From: Cognatishimia activa
Lineage (GTDB): Bacteria > Pseudomonadota > Alphaproteobacteria > Rhodobacterales > Rhodobacteraceae
Assembly: GCF_001458335.1 (NCBI RefSeq)
Contig: NZ_CYTO01000020.1
Coordinates: 124,001-188,000, forward strand
Reading direction: 5' to 3'
Length of the DNA: 64,000 nucleotides
Part shown: in pieces, positions 27,109 through 36,645 of the stretch
Layout of the letters: each line of letters opens with the position of its first letter
How positions within the stretch are numbered: position 1 is the first letter of the stretch
Program-made: the position numbers and the translations under genes
The notes under the pieces: model-generated
What the model was told of the DNA's origin: nothing
Seen by the model: only the letters and a program-made list of their open reading frames with translations
The model's database searches: none

Positions 27109-28818
27109 TTATTTTTCTTCTGCCACTTGGATCGGAGCTGCGCCTTCTTCTGCAAGCACAGCATCTAGGCCGCGATCTAGTTTTGCACGAATGCGGTCAG
27201 GATCCGCTTCTGGCGGCGCGTTCTCGTCGATAAAGCTTAGGGCGCGCATCCATTGGAATTGTGCCTCTGTCTTGCGACCCACAGACCAATAAACATCGCC
27301 AAGGTGGTCATTTACAACGGGATCGACAGGCATGAGTTCCGTCGCGCGCTCCATATGTGATACCGCTTCTTCATAGCGCCCCAAACGGTAAAGCACCCAC
27401 CCCAAGCTGTCGACGATGTAGCCGCTGTCAGGCCGTGCATCGACCGCCTGCTGAATCATACCCAGCGCTTCATCGAGCTTGATACGTTTTTCGACCAAAG
27501 AGTAACCAAGGTAATTGAGAACCTGCGGCTGGCCGGGGTTGAGTTCCAGGGCTTGACGAAAATCTGACTCAGCATCTTCCCATTCACCAAGCCGTTCGTG
27601 GCATATGCCGCGCGCGTAGTAAGAGAACCATTGGCTTTCGTCAGGGGCATCAAATAGCCCAAGCGCACGGTCATAGGCTTCAGCGGCTTCTCCAAAGCGT
27701 TCTTGCTGGCGCAAGGCATCACCAAGGGAGGTGTGCACGATGGCCAGATCACCATGGGTTCGCGAAAGCTGTTCCAGAACTTCAATCGCCGCTTCCGCTT
27801 TGCCACCAGCGCGCAACGCTTCGGCGCGCCCCATTTCAGCGGCGTGGAAACTGTGGTGACCGGCTGGGACGGATTTATATACTTCCGTCGCCAGGTCGTA
27901 TTGCTCGACTTCTTCCAAAAGTTCCGCAGACAACAGCAGCGCATCAATATGAGATGGGCGTAGGAATTGCGCGGTACGGCTATAAAGGAGCGTGTAGTCG
28001 GGAGAGGCTTCGTCTTTCAACGCGTTGGCAACGCTATAGAGCACCTCTGCCATGCCATCTCTTGGTTGCGTTACTTGAGAGAAAGGTAGCATTTCGCCTG
28101 CCTCAAGCACCTCTCGCATCTGCAGAAGTTCTGGGTCCAGCCCTTGCCCAAATAACGCATCCATCACAACGATCGCGTCTTCATTGCGTTCGAGTTGGCT
28201 AAGAATTTCGATATGCGCCATCACCGCGCGGCGGGAAAGTTGCACCGTGCTGGCGGTCTCACCACCAAAGATATCTTCGGCACTTTCAAAGTCGCCCACA
28301 GACGCCAACGCCAGCGCTTTATGATAAAGCGCGAACCCTTCGAGGCCCCGTTCTTGCGCCACTTTGTCGAAATCAGCCAGCGCCTCGGACATCTGGCCAT
28401 TCCCAAGATGGGACCAAGCCAGCAAAAGTCCGTCCACAAGCGGGCCAATACCATTATCAGCATCAAACCGATTGATCAGTTCTGCGAAGTTCTGCTGGTC
28501 AATGAGATCTGCGATCACAACCATATTGCCGATCTGGCTGTTGACCGATTGTTGATCAAGCACGCGCGCCGGCGGGATCGCCTTATCCATTTCACCAAGC
28601 GCAAGATTGGCGAGCACCAAATTTTCCAACAAGAATGCGTTTTGCGGAGATTGCACGAGCAAGCGTGTAAAATAGAGCGATGCCGCTGCATAATCACTTT
28701 GCATCGTTGCAGAACGGGCAGCGAGATAAGATCCAGAATTCGTCTCTGCTTGTGCTGGGAATGTGGCAGTGCTCAACATCAACGTGGCGACAAGCGCGCG
28801 CAGAGTAATCTTTTTCAC
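27109..28818 (-). CDS. Secreted TPR-repeat protein
   Basis: A 569-residue protein made of tetratricopeptide repeats. I place the start at GTG 28818, preceded by AAGGA, which gives a signal peptide (KKITLRALVATLMLSTATFPAQA); a frame to 28890 adds residues unlike a signal sequence. Repeats are clear in the C-terminal half, e.g. LGDALRQQERFGEAAEAYDRAL, RLGEWEDAESDFRQALELNP and LGRYEEAVSHMERATELMP. Such periplasmic or lipid-anchored TPR proteins are scaffolds in envelope assembly; partner unknown. It is convergent with ispB. Confidence 0.85.
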   Translation of the reverse strand: MKKITLRALVATLMLSTATFPAQAETNSGSYLAARSATMQSDYAAASLYFTRLLVQSPQNAFLLENLVLANLALGEMDKAIPPARVLDQQSVNSQIGNMVVIADLIDQQNFAELINRFDADNGIGPLVDGLLLAWSHLGNGQMSEALADFDKVAQERGLEGFALYHKALALASVGDFESAEDIFGGETASTVQLSRRAVMAHIEILSQLERNEDAIVVMDALFGQGLDPELLQMREVLEAGEMLPFSQVTQPRDGMAEVLYSVANALKDEASPDYTLLYSRTAQFLRPSHIDALLLSAELLEEVEQYDLATEVYKSVPAGHHSFHAAEMGRAEALRAGGKAEAAIEVLEQLSRTHGDLAIVHTSLGDALRQQERFGEAAEAYDRALGLFDAPDESQWFSYYARGICHERLGEWEDAESDFRQALELNPGQPQVLNYLGYSLVEKRIKLDEALGMIQQAVDARPDSGYIVDSLGWVLYRLGRYEEAVSHMERATELMPVDPVVNDHLGDVYWSVGRKTEAQFQWMRALSFIDENAPPEADPDRIRAKLDRGLDAVLAEEGAAPIQVAEEK

Positions 28819-28990
28819 AGGATGGTCCTTATCTTGCTCGACCCGAGAAAGACTAAACGGCAGTTCCAAGCGTGGCAATGGCCAGCGCACACAAGCAGAT
28901 CATAAGCTGAATTATGCCATGTCATCCGTCAGCAGCGATGCTCAGACCGCTTTAAAACTTGGCAAAACGCCAATCCCAAGACGCATCTGA

Positions 28991-29020
28991 TTAAAAAAAT
29001 GCCCGCTCGAAGCGGGCATT
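28991..29020 (-). terminator. Terminator of the ETF-QO gene
   Basis: AATGCCCGCT (28998-29007) pairs perfectly with AGCGGGCATT (29011-29020) over a 3-base loop; on the minus strand the hairpin is followed by seven T. It lies 17 bases past the ETF-QO stop and is a strong intrinsic terminator. Confidence 0.85.
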
Positions 29021-29037
29021 CTGTCGAAATTGTGAAT

Positions 29038-30690
29038 TTACATATTCGGATAGTTCGGCCCATCGCCGCCTTGGGGTGTGACCCAAGTGATGTTCTGAGC
29101 CGGATCTTTAATGTCACAGGTCTTACAGTGAACACAGTTTTGGAAGTTCACGACGAACTCTGGCTTACCGTCTTTCTCGACAATCTCATAAACTCCGGCA
29201 GGGCAGTAACGCTGCGCAGGCTCATCAAACATTGGGAGGTTATCAGAGATCGGTCGCATTGGGTCAGCAAGACGCAAGTGACACGGCTGGCTTTCTTCAT
29301 GGTTGGTCATTGCAAAGCTGACATTGGTCAAACGGTCAAAGGACAGTTTGCCATCGGGCTTTGGATAATCGATTGGTTTATGTGCGGACGCAGGCTCTGT
29401 TGCAGCCGCGTCGGTCTTACCGTGACCCAGAGTGCCAAACAGGGAAACACCACGTGTCAGGGTCTGAACCCACATATCAAAACCGCCCAGTACTAGGGAG
29501 GCCACCATGCCGAACTTCGACCAAAGCGGCTTTACATTGCGCACTTTCTTCAGATCCTGACCAATTGGGCCTTTGCGCACGTTTTCTTCATAGTCATGCA
29601 GCTCATCGCCAGAGCGATCCGCTTTGATTGCTGCATGGGCCGCTTCCGCCGCTGCCATGCCGGAATACATCGCATTGTGGTTACCCTTGATGCGCGGCAC
29701 GTTGACCATGCCAACTGAACAGCCCAGCAATGCCGCACCTGGTGCGGTCATTTTCGGCATGGACTGGTAGCCACCTTCAGAGATCGCACGTGCGCCATAA
29801 GCCACGCGTTTTCCGCCTTCCAAGAGGTCCGCCACCATTGGGTGGTGCTTGAAGCGTTGGAACTCCATGTAAGGGAACAGATGCGGGTTTTTGTAGTTCA
29901 GGTGCACCACGAAGCCGACATAAACTTGGTTGTTTTCCAAGTGATAGATGAACGACCCACCGCCAGCATTGGACCCAAGAGGCCAGCCCATTGTGTGCGT
30001 GACTGTACCTTCTTTGTGTTTGGCCGGATCGATCTCCCAGATCTCTTTCATACCAACACCGAACTTCTGCGGCTGTTTGCCGTCCTGAAGCCCGTATTTT
30101 TCGATGATCTCTTTCGCGAGAGACCCGCGCACACCTTCCGAGATGAAGACGTATTTGCCGTGTAATTCCATTCCCGGCTCAGTGTTTGGACCATAAGACC
30201 CATCCGCCTCTAAGCCGAAGACACCAGCCACCACGCCTTTGACTTCGCCTTTGTCGCCGTAAACCAATTCAGAACATGCCATACCCGGGAAGATTTCGAC
30301 GCCCAGCTCTTCGGCTTGTTCTGCCATCCAGCGACAGACATTGCCCATGGATACGATGTAATTGCCATGGTTGTTCATCAATGGCGGCATCGGAAAGTTT
30401 GGGATGCGCATTTGGCCCGCTGGACCCAGGGCATAGAAGTTATCCTCGGTCACTGGTGTATTGAGCGGTGCACCCTTTTCTTTCCAGTCTGGCATCAACT
30501 CATTCAATGCACATGGATCAAGGACAGCGCCCGACAGAATATGGGCGCCAACTTCAGAGCCTTTTTCCAAGACGACAACGTCCAGATCAGGGTCGAGTTG
30601 CTTGAGACGGATCGCTGCAGACAGGCCGGCTGGGCCTGCGCCTACGATCACGACGTCGTATTCCATTGTTTCGCGTTCAATATCGGCCAT
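29038..30690 (-). CDS. Electron transfer flavoprotein-ubiquinone oxidoreductase
   Basis: Membrane-associated FAD and 4Fe-4S enzyme that passes electrons from ETF (fatty acid, amino acid and DMSP breakdown) to ubiquinone. The start at ATG 30690 (MADIERETMEYDVV) has GGAAG upstream; 550 residues is the family length. Seen: FAD motif VIVGAGPAGLSAAIRLKQ near residue 13, GCSVGMVNVPRIKGNHNAMYSG in the middle and, at the C-terminus, the cluster ligands in RYCPAGVYE and FQNCVHCKTCDIKDP. The acyl-CoA dehydrogenase at 39369 is a likely electron source. Confidence 0.95.
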   Translation of the reverse strand: MADIERETMEYDVVIVGAGPAGLSAAIRLKQLDPDLDVVVLEKGSEVGAHILSGAVLDPCALNELMPDWKEKGAPLNTPVTEDNFYALGPAGQMRIPNFPMPPLMNNHGNYIVSMGNVCRWMAEQAEELGVEIFPGMACSELVYGDKGEVKGVVAGVFGLEADGSYGPNTEPGMELHGKYVFISEGVRGSLAKEIIEKYGLQDGKQPQKFGVGMKEIWEIDPAKHKEGTVTHTMGWPLGSNAGGGSFIYHLENNQVYVGFVVHLNYKNPHLFPYMEFQRFKHHPMVADLLEGGKRVAYGARAISEGGYQSMPKMTAPGAALLGCSVGMVNVPRIKGNHNAMYSGMAAAEAAHAAIKADRSGDELHDYEENVRKGPIGQDLKKVRNVKPLWSKFGMVASLVLGGFDMWVQTLTRGVSLFGTLGHGKTDAAATEPASAHKPIDYPKPDGKLSFDRLTNVSFAMTNHEESQPCHLRLADPMRPISDNLPMFDEPAQRYCPAGVYEIVEKDGKPEFVVNFQNCVHCKTCDIKDPAQNITWVTPQGGDGPNYPNM

Positions 30691-31039
30691 CGTGGCTTCC
30701 TTCCTTGGGGTGGCTGTCCGGATGGCTACCGGGTAATTCATTCGGTTTTTGCTAGCCTTTTCAAATCAAAAAGGTCAATGCGAACGCGACGCAAAATCTC
30801 GAGTAAACGCCACGTCATAAGGCCAAACTAACCTATGAGATTGGGAAAACCACGCGATTTCGACACTGCCGCCCAGCATTCATATGGTCGCAGTTAAGAA
30901 TTCAGCGGAGTTCTGTCGAAATTTCCCCGGGCTTTCAGCTTTCCCTTGCATTCACATTCCGGTTTAGGTCAGGTAATTCATCCGTTAACGCTCGAGCATA
31001 CCCGCTCTGAAAGAAAACAAGATTTTAGGGAACGCATAA
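30691..31039. other. Intergenic region between ETF-QO and greA
   Basis: 349 bases between the divergent starts of the ETF-QO gene and greA. They must hold both promoters. I see no supported gene, RNA or obvious palindrome; the frames that cross it continue antisense into the ETF-QO gene and look like shadows. Confidence 0.5.
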
Positions 31040-31510
31040 ATGGACAAAATCCCAATGACTCGCGTGGGTTTCACCGCGCTTGAGGCAGAATTGAAGGTTT
31101 TGAAATCGGAAGAACGCCCAGCCATCATTCAGGCGATCGCGGAAGCGCGTGAATTGGGTGATTTGAAAGAAAATGCTGAATACCATTCCGCACGCGAAAA
31201 GCAGGGCTTCATTGAAGGACGGATCAAAGAGCTGGAAGGTATCCTATCGCTTGCTGATGTGATCGATCCGGCAAACCTTTCGGGATCCGTTAAGTTCGGA
31301 GCGACTGTGACTGTTGCCGACGAAGACACAGACGAAGAGAAAACTTGGCAAATCGTGGGTGAATATGAAGCAAACGTCGAAAAAGGCCTGCTGAACATTA
31401 AATCGCCAATCGCCCGTGCCTTGATCGGTAAAGAAGAAGGCGACAGTGTAGACGTGCGCACGCCCGGTGGTACAAAAAGCTACGAAATCGTCGAGGTTTC
31501 ATACGTTTAA
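31040..31510 (+). CDS. greA: Transcription elongation factor GreA
   Basis: Rescues backtracked RNA polymerase by stimulating transcript cleavage. The 156 residues show the N-terminal coiled coil with the two acidic tip residues in [23 protein letters not shown] (residues about 38-60) and the C-terminal FKBP-like domain with IVGEYEAN and [16 protein letters not shown]. Normal length. An unknown membrane-protein gene follows 82 bases downstream. Confidence 0.96.
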   Translation: MDKIPMTRVGFTALEAELKVLKSEERPAIIQAIAEARELGDLKENAEYHSAREKQGFIEGRIKELEGILSLADVIDPANLSGSVKFGATVTVADEDTDEEKTWQIVGEYEANVEKGLLNIKSPIARALIGKEEGDSVDVRTPGGTKSYEIVEVSYV

Positions 31511-31592
31511 CTCTGGCTCGTCAGCTTTGGGTTTGTAGGTTGCACCAGAGCTTGGTTATGGTTCTAACCGCTAGATTTGGTAAGATGTTTAA

Positions 31593-32603
31593 ATGGTAAA
31601 TAACAACGACAGCACGTCAGCACCCGCTGGCCTTTACGACCGGCCTCAAAAACGCGAGGTGACCGGCATCGAAGTTATCGCTGTCGTTCTAAGCTTGATT
31701 TGGCTGCTGGCGACAGTTGTGTTCTTCTTGATCTTGGAACCGTCAACTGAAGGCGCTGACAGTCTTCAATTCATCATGACCATGGTGGCAATTTTCATGC
31801 CGGTCGCCCTGATTTGGGTAGCTGCCATGACAGCGCGGTCCAGCCGCGTCATGCGCGAAGAAGGTCAACGGATAAATGCTGCCGTTGAAGGCTTGCGTCA
31901 AAGCTACATGTCTCAGGCGCAAGCCTCTGGTCAAAGCGGGATGGAACCCACCATCGCCAAAAAACTGGACGAGATCGCCGCGGCTCAGCGCAAGACCGAA
32001 ACCGCCATCGCCATGTTTTCAACCACGCGCGAGACACAAGCGGCTCGCGTTGTTGAACAGGCCGAGCCTGCTCGGGATGAGGAAGATCAGGGTCTTCTCG
32101 CGCTTGGCACATCTGCAGAAGAATTGGACCCACCTATCAGCAACGCGGATCTGATCCGCGCAATGCATTTCCCGGAAAATGCAGAAGACCAAGAGGGCTT
32201 CAACGCTTTGCGCAAAGCGCTGAAGGATCGCCAAGCAAGTCAATTGGTGCAAGCGGCGCAAGACGTTCTAACCCTGCTGAGCCAAGATGGCATCTATATG
32301 GATGACCTACGCCCAGACCTCGCGCGCCCTGAAATCTGGCGGCAGTTTGCGGAAGGAATCCGTGGCCGCGAAATCGCAGCACTTGGTGGTGTACGTGATC
32401 GTTCCTCTTTGGCCCTCTCTGCCGGTCGCATGAAGCAAGACCCAATCTTTAGGGATGCGGCGCATCACTTCCTTCGTCGGTTTGATAAGACCTTTGTGGA
32501 ATTTGAGAAATCCGCGAGCGATCAGGAAATCACCGCTTTGTCTGAGACGCGCACGGCGCGCGCTTTCATGCTTTTGGGCCGTGTCGCCGGAATCTTCGAC
32601 TAA
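31593..32603 (+). CDS. Two-segment membrane protein of unknown function
   Basis: A 336-residue protein. Two membrane segments lie at about residues 24-46 (IEVIAVVLSLIWLLATVVFFLIL) and 57-80, with a short loop between, then a helical, coiled-coil-like cytoplasmic part (SRVMREEGQRINAAVEGLRQ, IAKKLDEIAAAQRKTETAI), a variable linker, and a compact C-terminal domain from about 185 (ISNADLIRAMHFPENAEDQEGF to RAFMLLGRVAGIFD). I do not recognise the family. It lies downstream of greA and convergent with moeA, with only 3 bases between. Confidence 0.7.
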   Translation: MVNNNDSTSAPAGLYDRPQKREVTGIEVIAVVLSLIWLLATVVFFLILEPSTEGADSLQFIMTMVAIFMPVALIWVAAMTARSSRVMREEGQRINAAVEGLRQSYMSQAQASGQSGMEPTIAKKLDEIAAAQRKTETAIAMFSTTRETQAARVVEQAEPARDEEDQGLLALGTSAEELDPPISNADLIRAMHFPENAEDQEGFNALRKALKDRQASQLVQAAQDVLTLLSQDGIYMDDLRPDLARPEIWRQFAEGIRGREIAALGGVRDRSSLALSAGRMKQDPIFRDAAHHFLRRFDKTFVEFEKSASDQEITALSETRTARAFMLLGRVAGIFD

Positions 32604-32606
32604 GCT

Positions 32607-33875
32607 CTAAATCCCGAACTCGCCGTAGCTGTAGTAACGCACCAATGTGCCCTCGGTGACGTCGATGGCATCGTCGGGAAGCTCGACTAGACCTTCCGCC
32701 CAGCTCAAACCAGAGATGCGCCCTGAGCCCTCAGAGGCGAATACCTCAGCTTTGCCATTCCTCAGACGCGCCCGTAGATATTCGCGTCGCCCAGCTTTCT
32801 TGCGCTTATCAAACGCCGCAGGCACCCAAACGCCTTCTGGAACGCGCCACCCCTGCCCGGCCAAAACGCCCATACTTGGGGTGGCAAAGATCAAGGCGCA
32901 GACCATCGCTGCAACTGGGTTTCCAGGCAGGCCAAATACCGGCGTTTCTTGCCACATACCAAGCGCCAAGGGGCGGCCCGGTTTGATCGCCACGCGCCAA
33001 AGGGCCATCGCTCCGGTTTCTTCCAGAAGCGCTGACATGTGGTCTTCGTCACCGGCTGAGGCTCCGCCGCTGGTCAGGATCAGATCCGCTTCTGAGGCCG
33101 CACGATCAAGCGCGGATCTCAGGGTTTCACGGTCATCAGGAATGCGTCCGATGTCTATCGCCTCATGGCCCAAACGCTGAACCAGCGCCAAAAGCATTGG
33201 TCGATTGGCATCAAAAATTTGCTCAGCAGCAGCGTCAGAGCCTGCTTCAGCCAACTCATCTCCGGTGGACAGAACCGCAACCCGCAACGGCTTGCGCAAC
33301 TCAACTTCAGATACGCCCGCAGCTGCGAGCAAAGCCATGTCAGCAACGCTCACGCGCCGGCCTGCACGGAGCAATACATCACCGGTATTGAAGTCCTCTC
33401 CAGCTTTCCGAGCATTTGAACCGGGTTTTAGGGGACCGCGGAAGGCAATTTCGCCGTCCCCAAGTGTGACGTCCTCTTGCAAGATCACCGTATCTGCTCC
33501 GGCAGGCATGTTCGCGCCGGTCAGAATGCGCAGGGCTTCGCTTTGTGTGAACTTTCCTTGAAATGGATCACCTGCGGCTGATCGGCCTTCAATTAAGGGC
33601 ACAATGTGCTCGCCGTCTGCAAAAGTCGCACCAAAGACCGCATAACCGTCCACAGCACTATTCGCCGCAGGTGGGTTTGCTCTATTTGCCAACACGTCAG
33701 TCGCCAATACACGGTTCATTGCCTTGCCAATTGGAACCGTTTCGCGCCCGACAACGACGTCCAAACGCGTCCTGAGCAAGTCATAGACTTCATCGACCGG
33801 CGCCCAATGCGCGCCAGCGGGCAGCGCGAAACAATCGTTCTTTAATGGGGGAGGCGTGAGATCTGATGAACTCAT
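32607..33875 (-). CDS. moeA: Molybdopterin molybdenumtransferase
   Basis: Inserts molybdate into adenylated molybdopterin. The 422 residues include NSAVDGYAVFG near residue 72, RILTGANMPAGADTVILQED near 112-131, and the MPT-binding domain with LSTGDEL and LTSGGASAGDEDH near 270, then GLPGNPVAAMVCAL. It is the last gene of the overlapping fdhD-mobA-mobB-moeA operon; its ATG overlaps the mobB stop by four bases. Confidence 0.94.
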   Translation of the reverse strand: MSSSDLTPPPLKNDCFALPAGAHWAPVDEVYDLLRTRLDVVVGRETVPIGKAMNRVLATDVLANRANPPAANSAVDGYAVFGATFADGEHIVPLIEGRSAAGDPFQGKFTQSEALRILTGANMPAGADTVILQEDVTLGDGEIAFRGPLKPGSNARKAGEDFNTGDVLLRAGRRVSVADMALLAAAGVSEVELRKPLRVAVLSTGDELAEAGSDAAAEQIFDANRPMLLALVQRLGHEAIDIGRIPDDRETLRSALDRAASEADLILTSGGASAGDEDHMSALLEETGAMALWRVAIKPGRPLALGMWQETPVFGLPGNPVAAMVCALIFATPSMGVLAGQGWRVPEGVWVPAAFDKRKKAGRREYLRARLRNGKAEVFASEGSGRISGLSWAEGLVELPDDAIDVTEGTLVRYYSYGEFGI

Positions 33876-34375
33876 TTTTCCATCCCTTTTTCAAGACCGA
33901 CTTTGGCAAGCACGAAATCCGCAATATCGACGATATCGTCGATTGCCAGCAACGGGACTGGTGCATCAATCGGCGCGTCTGTCGCTACTGCCACAACTGA
34001 AGTGTTGCTCTCGCAAATCAAAGGACGTTCCCCACCCTTTCGGTGGCATTCGATCTTGTCATGCGATTCCGATTTGAAACCTTCGACCAGCACGAGATCA
34101 ACGGGACTTAGTCGTGATATCATGTGCGCAAGGCTTGGCGGTTCCGACAGTTCTTTCAGGATCGCATAGCGCGCGTCCGACGCCAGCATCACCTCGTTCG
34201 CCCCGCTTTGTCGGTGCTTGAATGTGTCCGTACCTGGAGTGTCCAGATCAACACTATGGTGAGTGCGCTTGACTGTTGAGACGGTGAAGCCACGAGACGT
34301 GATCTCAGCCACGAGTTTCGCAACCAATGTGGTCTTGCCGTTGTTTTTCCAACCGGTGACACCAAAGACCTTCAT
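33872..34375 (-). CDS. mobB: Molybdopterin-guanine dinucleotide biosynthesis adaptor MobB
   Basis: A P-loop GTPase that supports MobA. The 167 residues begin MKVFGVTGWKNNGKTTLVAK with the Walker A lysine at residue 14, and continue with TVKRTHHSVDLDTPGTDTFKHRQSG, the family's metal/nucleotide segment, and LVLVEGFKSE. ATG overlaps the mobA stop by one base, and its stop overlaps moeA. Confidence 0.93.
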   Translation of the reverse strand: MKVFGVTGWKNNGKTTLVAKLVAEITSRGFTVSTVKRTHHSVDLDTPGTDTFKHRQSGANEVMLASDARYAILKELSEPPSLAHMISRLSPVDLVLVEGFKSESHDKIECHRKGGERPLICESNTSVVAVATDAPIDAPVPLLAIDDIVDIADFVLAKVGLEKGMEK

Positions 34376-34989
34376 TATGCGGTCTCCAATAGGCGACGGG
34401 CCTCAACAAGGTCGTCTGGCGTGTTCACGTTGAAAAACGGATCAATTGGTGTGGTTTCAAACTCAGCTTCGGTTGCACCGTGCTGATCGGTCCACAGAAC
34501 CACTTTTCGCAAACCGTCACCAAGTGCTTTCCGGAGGTCATCTCGCAAAGACACGGTCCACAACCCAAAGGTCGGATGCCGCCAAAGTTTACCGGCCTCA
34601 TCGCGTGTCGCCGCCAAAACAATGGGATTGGCTTCTGAGTATTGAGACATGAGGCGTGCCACCAGATCGCCCGGAAAAAACGGTGTGTCGGCAGCAATTG
34701 TCACAATCATGCTGGCCCCTTGATCATGAGCCCAATCCATACCCGCCAAGACACCTGCCAAAGGCCCCGGAAAACCATCAATACTGTCTTGAAAAACAGG
34801 CAGGCCTGTATCGGCAAAACGCGTGCGATCACCATTTGCATTCAATCCAATCGCGTCGACCTGCGGGGAAAGCCGTTCAATGACATGATCCAAAATGCTG
34901 CGCTCATCTAAGCGCAGCAAACCCTTGTCACCGCCGCCCATTCGCCGCGCCTGACCACCGGCCAAGATCACGCCCAAAGGCCGGTCCAT
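34375..34989 (-). CDS. mobA: Molybdenum cofactor guanylyltransferase
   Basis: Adds GMP to molybdenum cofactor, giving the MGD form used by formate dehydrogenases and DMSO reductase-type enzymes. The N-terminal GTP motif is LAGGQARRMGGGDKGLL (residues about 10-26) and the metal site is in TIAADTPFFPGDL near residue 100. ATG 34989 overlaps the fdhD stop by one base (TGATG); GTG 34992 directly before is an alternative. About 204 residues. Confidence 0.93.
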   Translation of the reverse strand: MDRPLGVILAGGQARRMGGGDKGLLRLDERSILDHVIERLSPQVDAIGLNANGDRTRFADTGLPVFQDSIDGFPGPLAGVLAGMDWAHDQGASMIVTIAADTPFFPGDLVARLMSQYSEANPIVLAATRDEAGKLWRHPTFGLWTVSLRDDLRKALGDGLRKVVLWTDQHGATEAEFETTPIDPFFNVNTPDDLVEARRLLETA

Positions 34990-35873
34990 CACACCCCTCC
35001 TTTACGGCGAGATTTGGGGGGTTCGGCAGCCACCGCAGTGGGATCGGCGTCGCGGATCAAACGTTCAGCGCCCGACAGGCACACAAACCGCTGCCCCTTC
35101 AAACGACCGATAAGTGTCAAACCCACTTGATTTGCGATCTCCACGCCCCAAGCGGTGAAGCCAGAGCGGCTGGCCAAAGCAGGGATGCCCATGAGCGCGC
35201 ATTTGATCACCATCTCTGATGTCAGGCGACCGGTTGTGTAGAGCAGTTTATCTGCGCCAGACGTCCCGGTTTGGAACATCCACCCTGCCACTTTGTCCAC
35301 GGCGTTGTGGCGACCGACATCCTCCATATAGACCAGCGGTGCTTCACCTTGGCACAGAACGGTCCCGTGGATTGCGCCCGCTTCCAAATAGAGTGATGGG
35401 GTCCGATTGATCTTTGCAGACAGTGCGTAAAGATCGGATGTGCGAACAGAGGTCTTGGGCAGGTTCACCTCTGCAAGCCCCTCCATCATGTCTCCAAAAA
35501 CAGTACCCACTGCACACCCGCTTGTGCGGGTTTTCCGAGAAAGCTTATCTTCGTAGTCCGTTTCCGTTTGCGTCCGGACGACGACAGTTTCCAACTCTTC
35601 ATCGAAATCAACAGCTGTGACAGTTTCCCCATCCTGCAGCATGCCTTGATTGCGCAGAAAACCTAAGGCTAAGAATTCGGGGTAATCCCCTATGGTCATG
35701 GCAGTGACGATTTCTCGACGGTTCAAGAAAATCGTTAGCGGACGCTCTTCTACAACGCCAAGCTCTACTGCCTGACCAAGATGATCCACGCCCGCAACTG
35801 CGCGCGTCAATCCGACCTTCTCTGGGTCCGGCGCGATCACATAGTTGATGTCAGTCAACTTTGCCAATTGCAT
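34989..35873 (-). CDS. fdhD: Formate dehydrogenase sulfurtransferase FdhD, single-cysteine variant
   Basis: FdhD carries sulfur from the desulfurase IscS to the molybdenum cofactor of formate dehydrogenase. The 294 residues have the family's layout: ERPLTIFLNRREIVTAMTIG near residue 43-62, the loop TRTSGCAVGT around Cys120, and ALYTTGR-like LLYTTGRLTSEMV. The E. coli protein has a C-x2-C pair here; this one has only one cysteine. It heads the fdhD-mobA-mobB-moeA operon and points to an FDH elsewhere in the genome. azlC diverges 52 bases away. Confidence 0.9.
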   Translation of the reverse strand: MQLAKLTDINYVIAPDPEKVGLTRAVAGVDHLGQAVELGVVEERPLTIFLNRREIVTAMTIGDYPEFLALGFLRNQGMLQDGETVTAVDFDEELETVVVRTQTETDYEDKLSRKTRTSGCAVGTVFGDMMEGLAEVNLPKTSVRTSDLYALSAKINRTPSLYLEAGAIHGTVLCQGEAPLVYMEDVGRHNAVDKVAGWMFQTGTSGADKLLYTTGRLTSEMVIKCALMGIPALASRSGFTAWGVEIANQVGLTLIGRLKGQRFVCLSGAERLIRDADPTAVAAEPPKSRRKGGV

Positions 35874-35925
35874 CTCACTTTTCAGGCGGTTACGGCTAAT
35901 GCATATTCAAACCTAGGGCCTCCCC

Positions 35926-36645
35926 ATGGCAAGCACCACACCAAAAATCGCATTCTTAAGGGGATTTCGCGACGGATCGCCTTTTTTCCTTGTGCTAGCC
36001 CCGTTTGCGGGCCTGTTTGGCGTGGTCGCCACAGAAGCAGGGTTGAACGTTTTTGAAACCTTGGTTTTCTCGATCGCTGTGATCGCCGGGACCGCGCAAT
36101 TTGCGGCACTCCAACTGATGTCGGAAAATGCACCGACGGCCATCGTGATTGCATCCGCTTTGGCTGTGAACCTACGCATGGCTATGTATTCTGCAAGCCT
36201 AGCCCCGCATTTTGCCGGCGCTCCGCTTTGGCAAAAGGCCCTCGCCGCCTATGCGACGGTTGACCAGAGTGCGGCCTTGTCTTTGATCCTCTATGACCAA
36301 GAACCCGAGATGTCGCGCGCGTCAAAGATGGCTTATTTCTTTGGGGTCATTTCGGTTGCTATGCCCACTTGGTACTGCTTCACCCTGATTGGTGCTCTTG
36401 GCGGGAAGGCCGTTCCTGAAAGTTGGGCTTTAGACTTTGCGTTGCCCATCACCTTCTTGGCTATGATCGGCCCCATGTTGCGAACACCCGCCCATATGGC
36501 GGCAGCATTTGTTTCAGTCGTTGGCGCACTGGCCTTCGGCGGCATCCCTTTCAATATGGGGCTTTTGATAGCCGCGATATTGGCAATGCTTACCGGCGCC
36601 CAAGTGGAGCTTTGGCTTTCAAAGAAGGTGCAAGCTGATGGATAA
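35926..36645 (+). CDS. azlC: AzlC-family branched-chain amino acid permease subunit
   Basis: A 239-residue inner-membrane protein, the large subunit of AzlCD exporters for branched-chain amino acids. Seen: the family start FLRGFRDGSPFFLVLAPFAGLFGV, GTAQFAALQLM, VNLRMAMYSASLAPHF and YATVDQSAAL. It overlaps azlD by 8 bases, the typical coupling of the pair. Confidence 0.92.
   Translation: MASTTPKIAFLRGFRDGSPFFLVLAPFAGLFGVVATEAGLNVFETLVFSIAVIAGTAQFAALQLMSENAPTAIVIASALAVNLRMAMYSASLAPHFAGAPLWQKALAAYATVDQSAALSLILYDQEPEMSRASKMAYFFGVISVAMPTWYCFTLIGALGGKAVPESWALDFALPITFLAMIGPMLRTPAHMAAAFVSVVGALAFGGIPFNMGLLIAAILAMLTGAQVELWLSKKVQADG

Noticed and set aside
28195-28905. Plus-strand frame of 236 codons opposite the TPR gene
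   Set aside because: It is antisense to a protein with clear TPR repeats and has arginine- and histidine-rich translation without motif.
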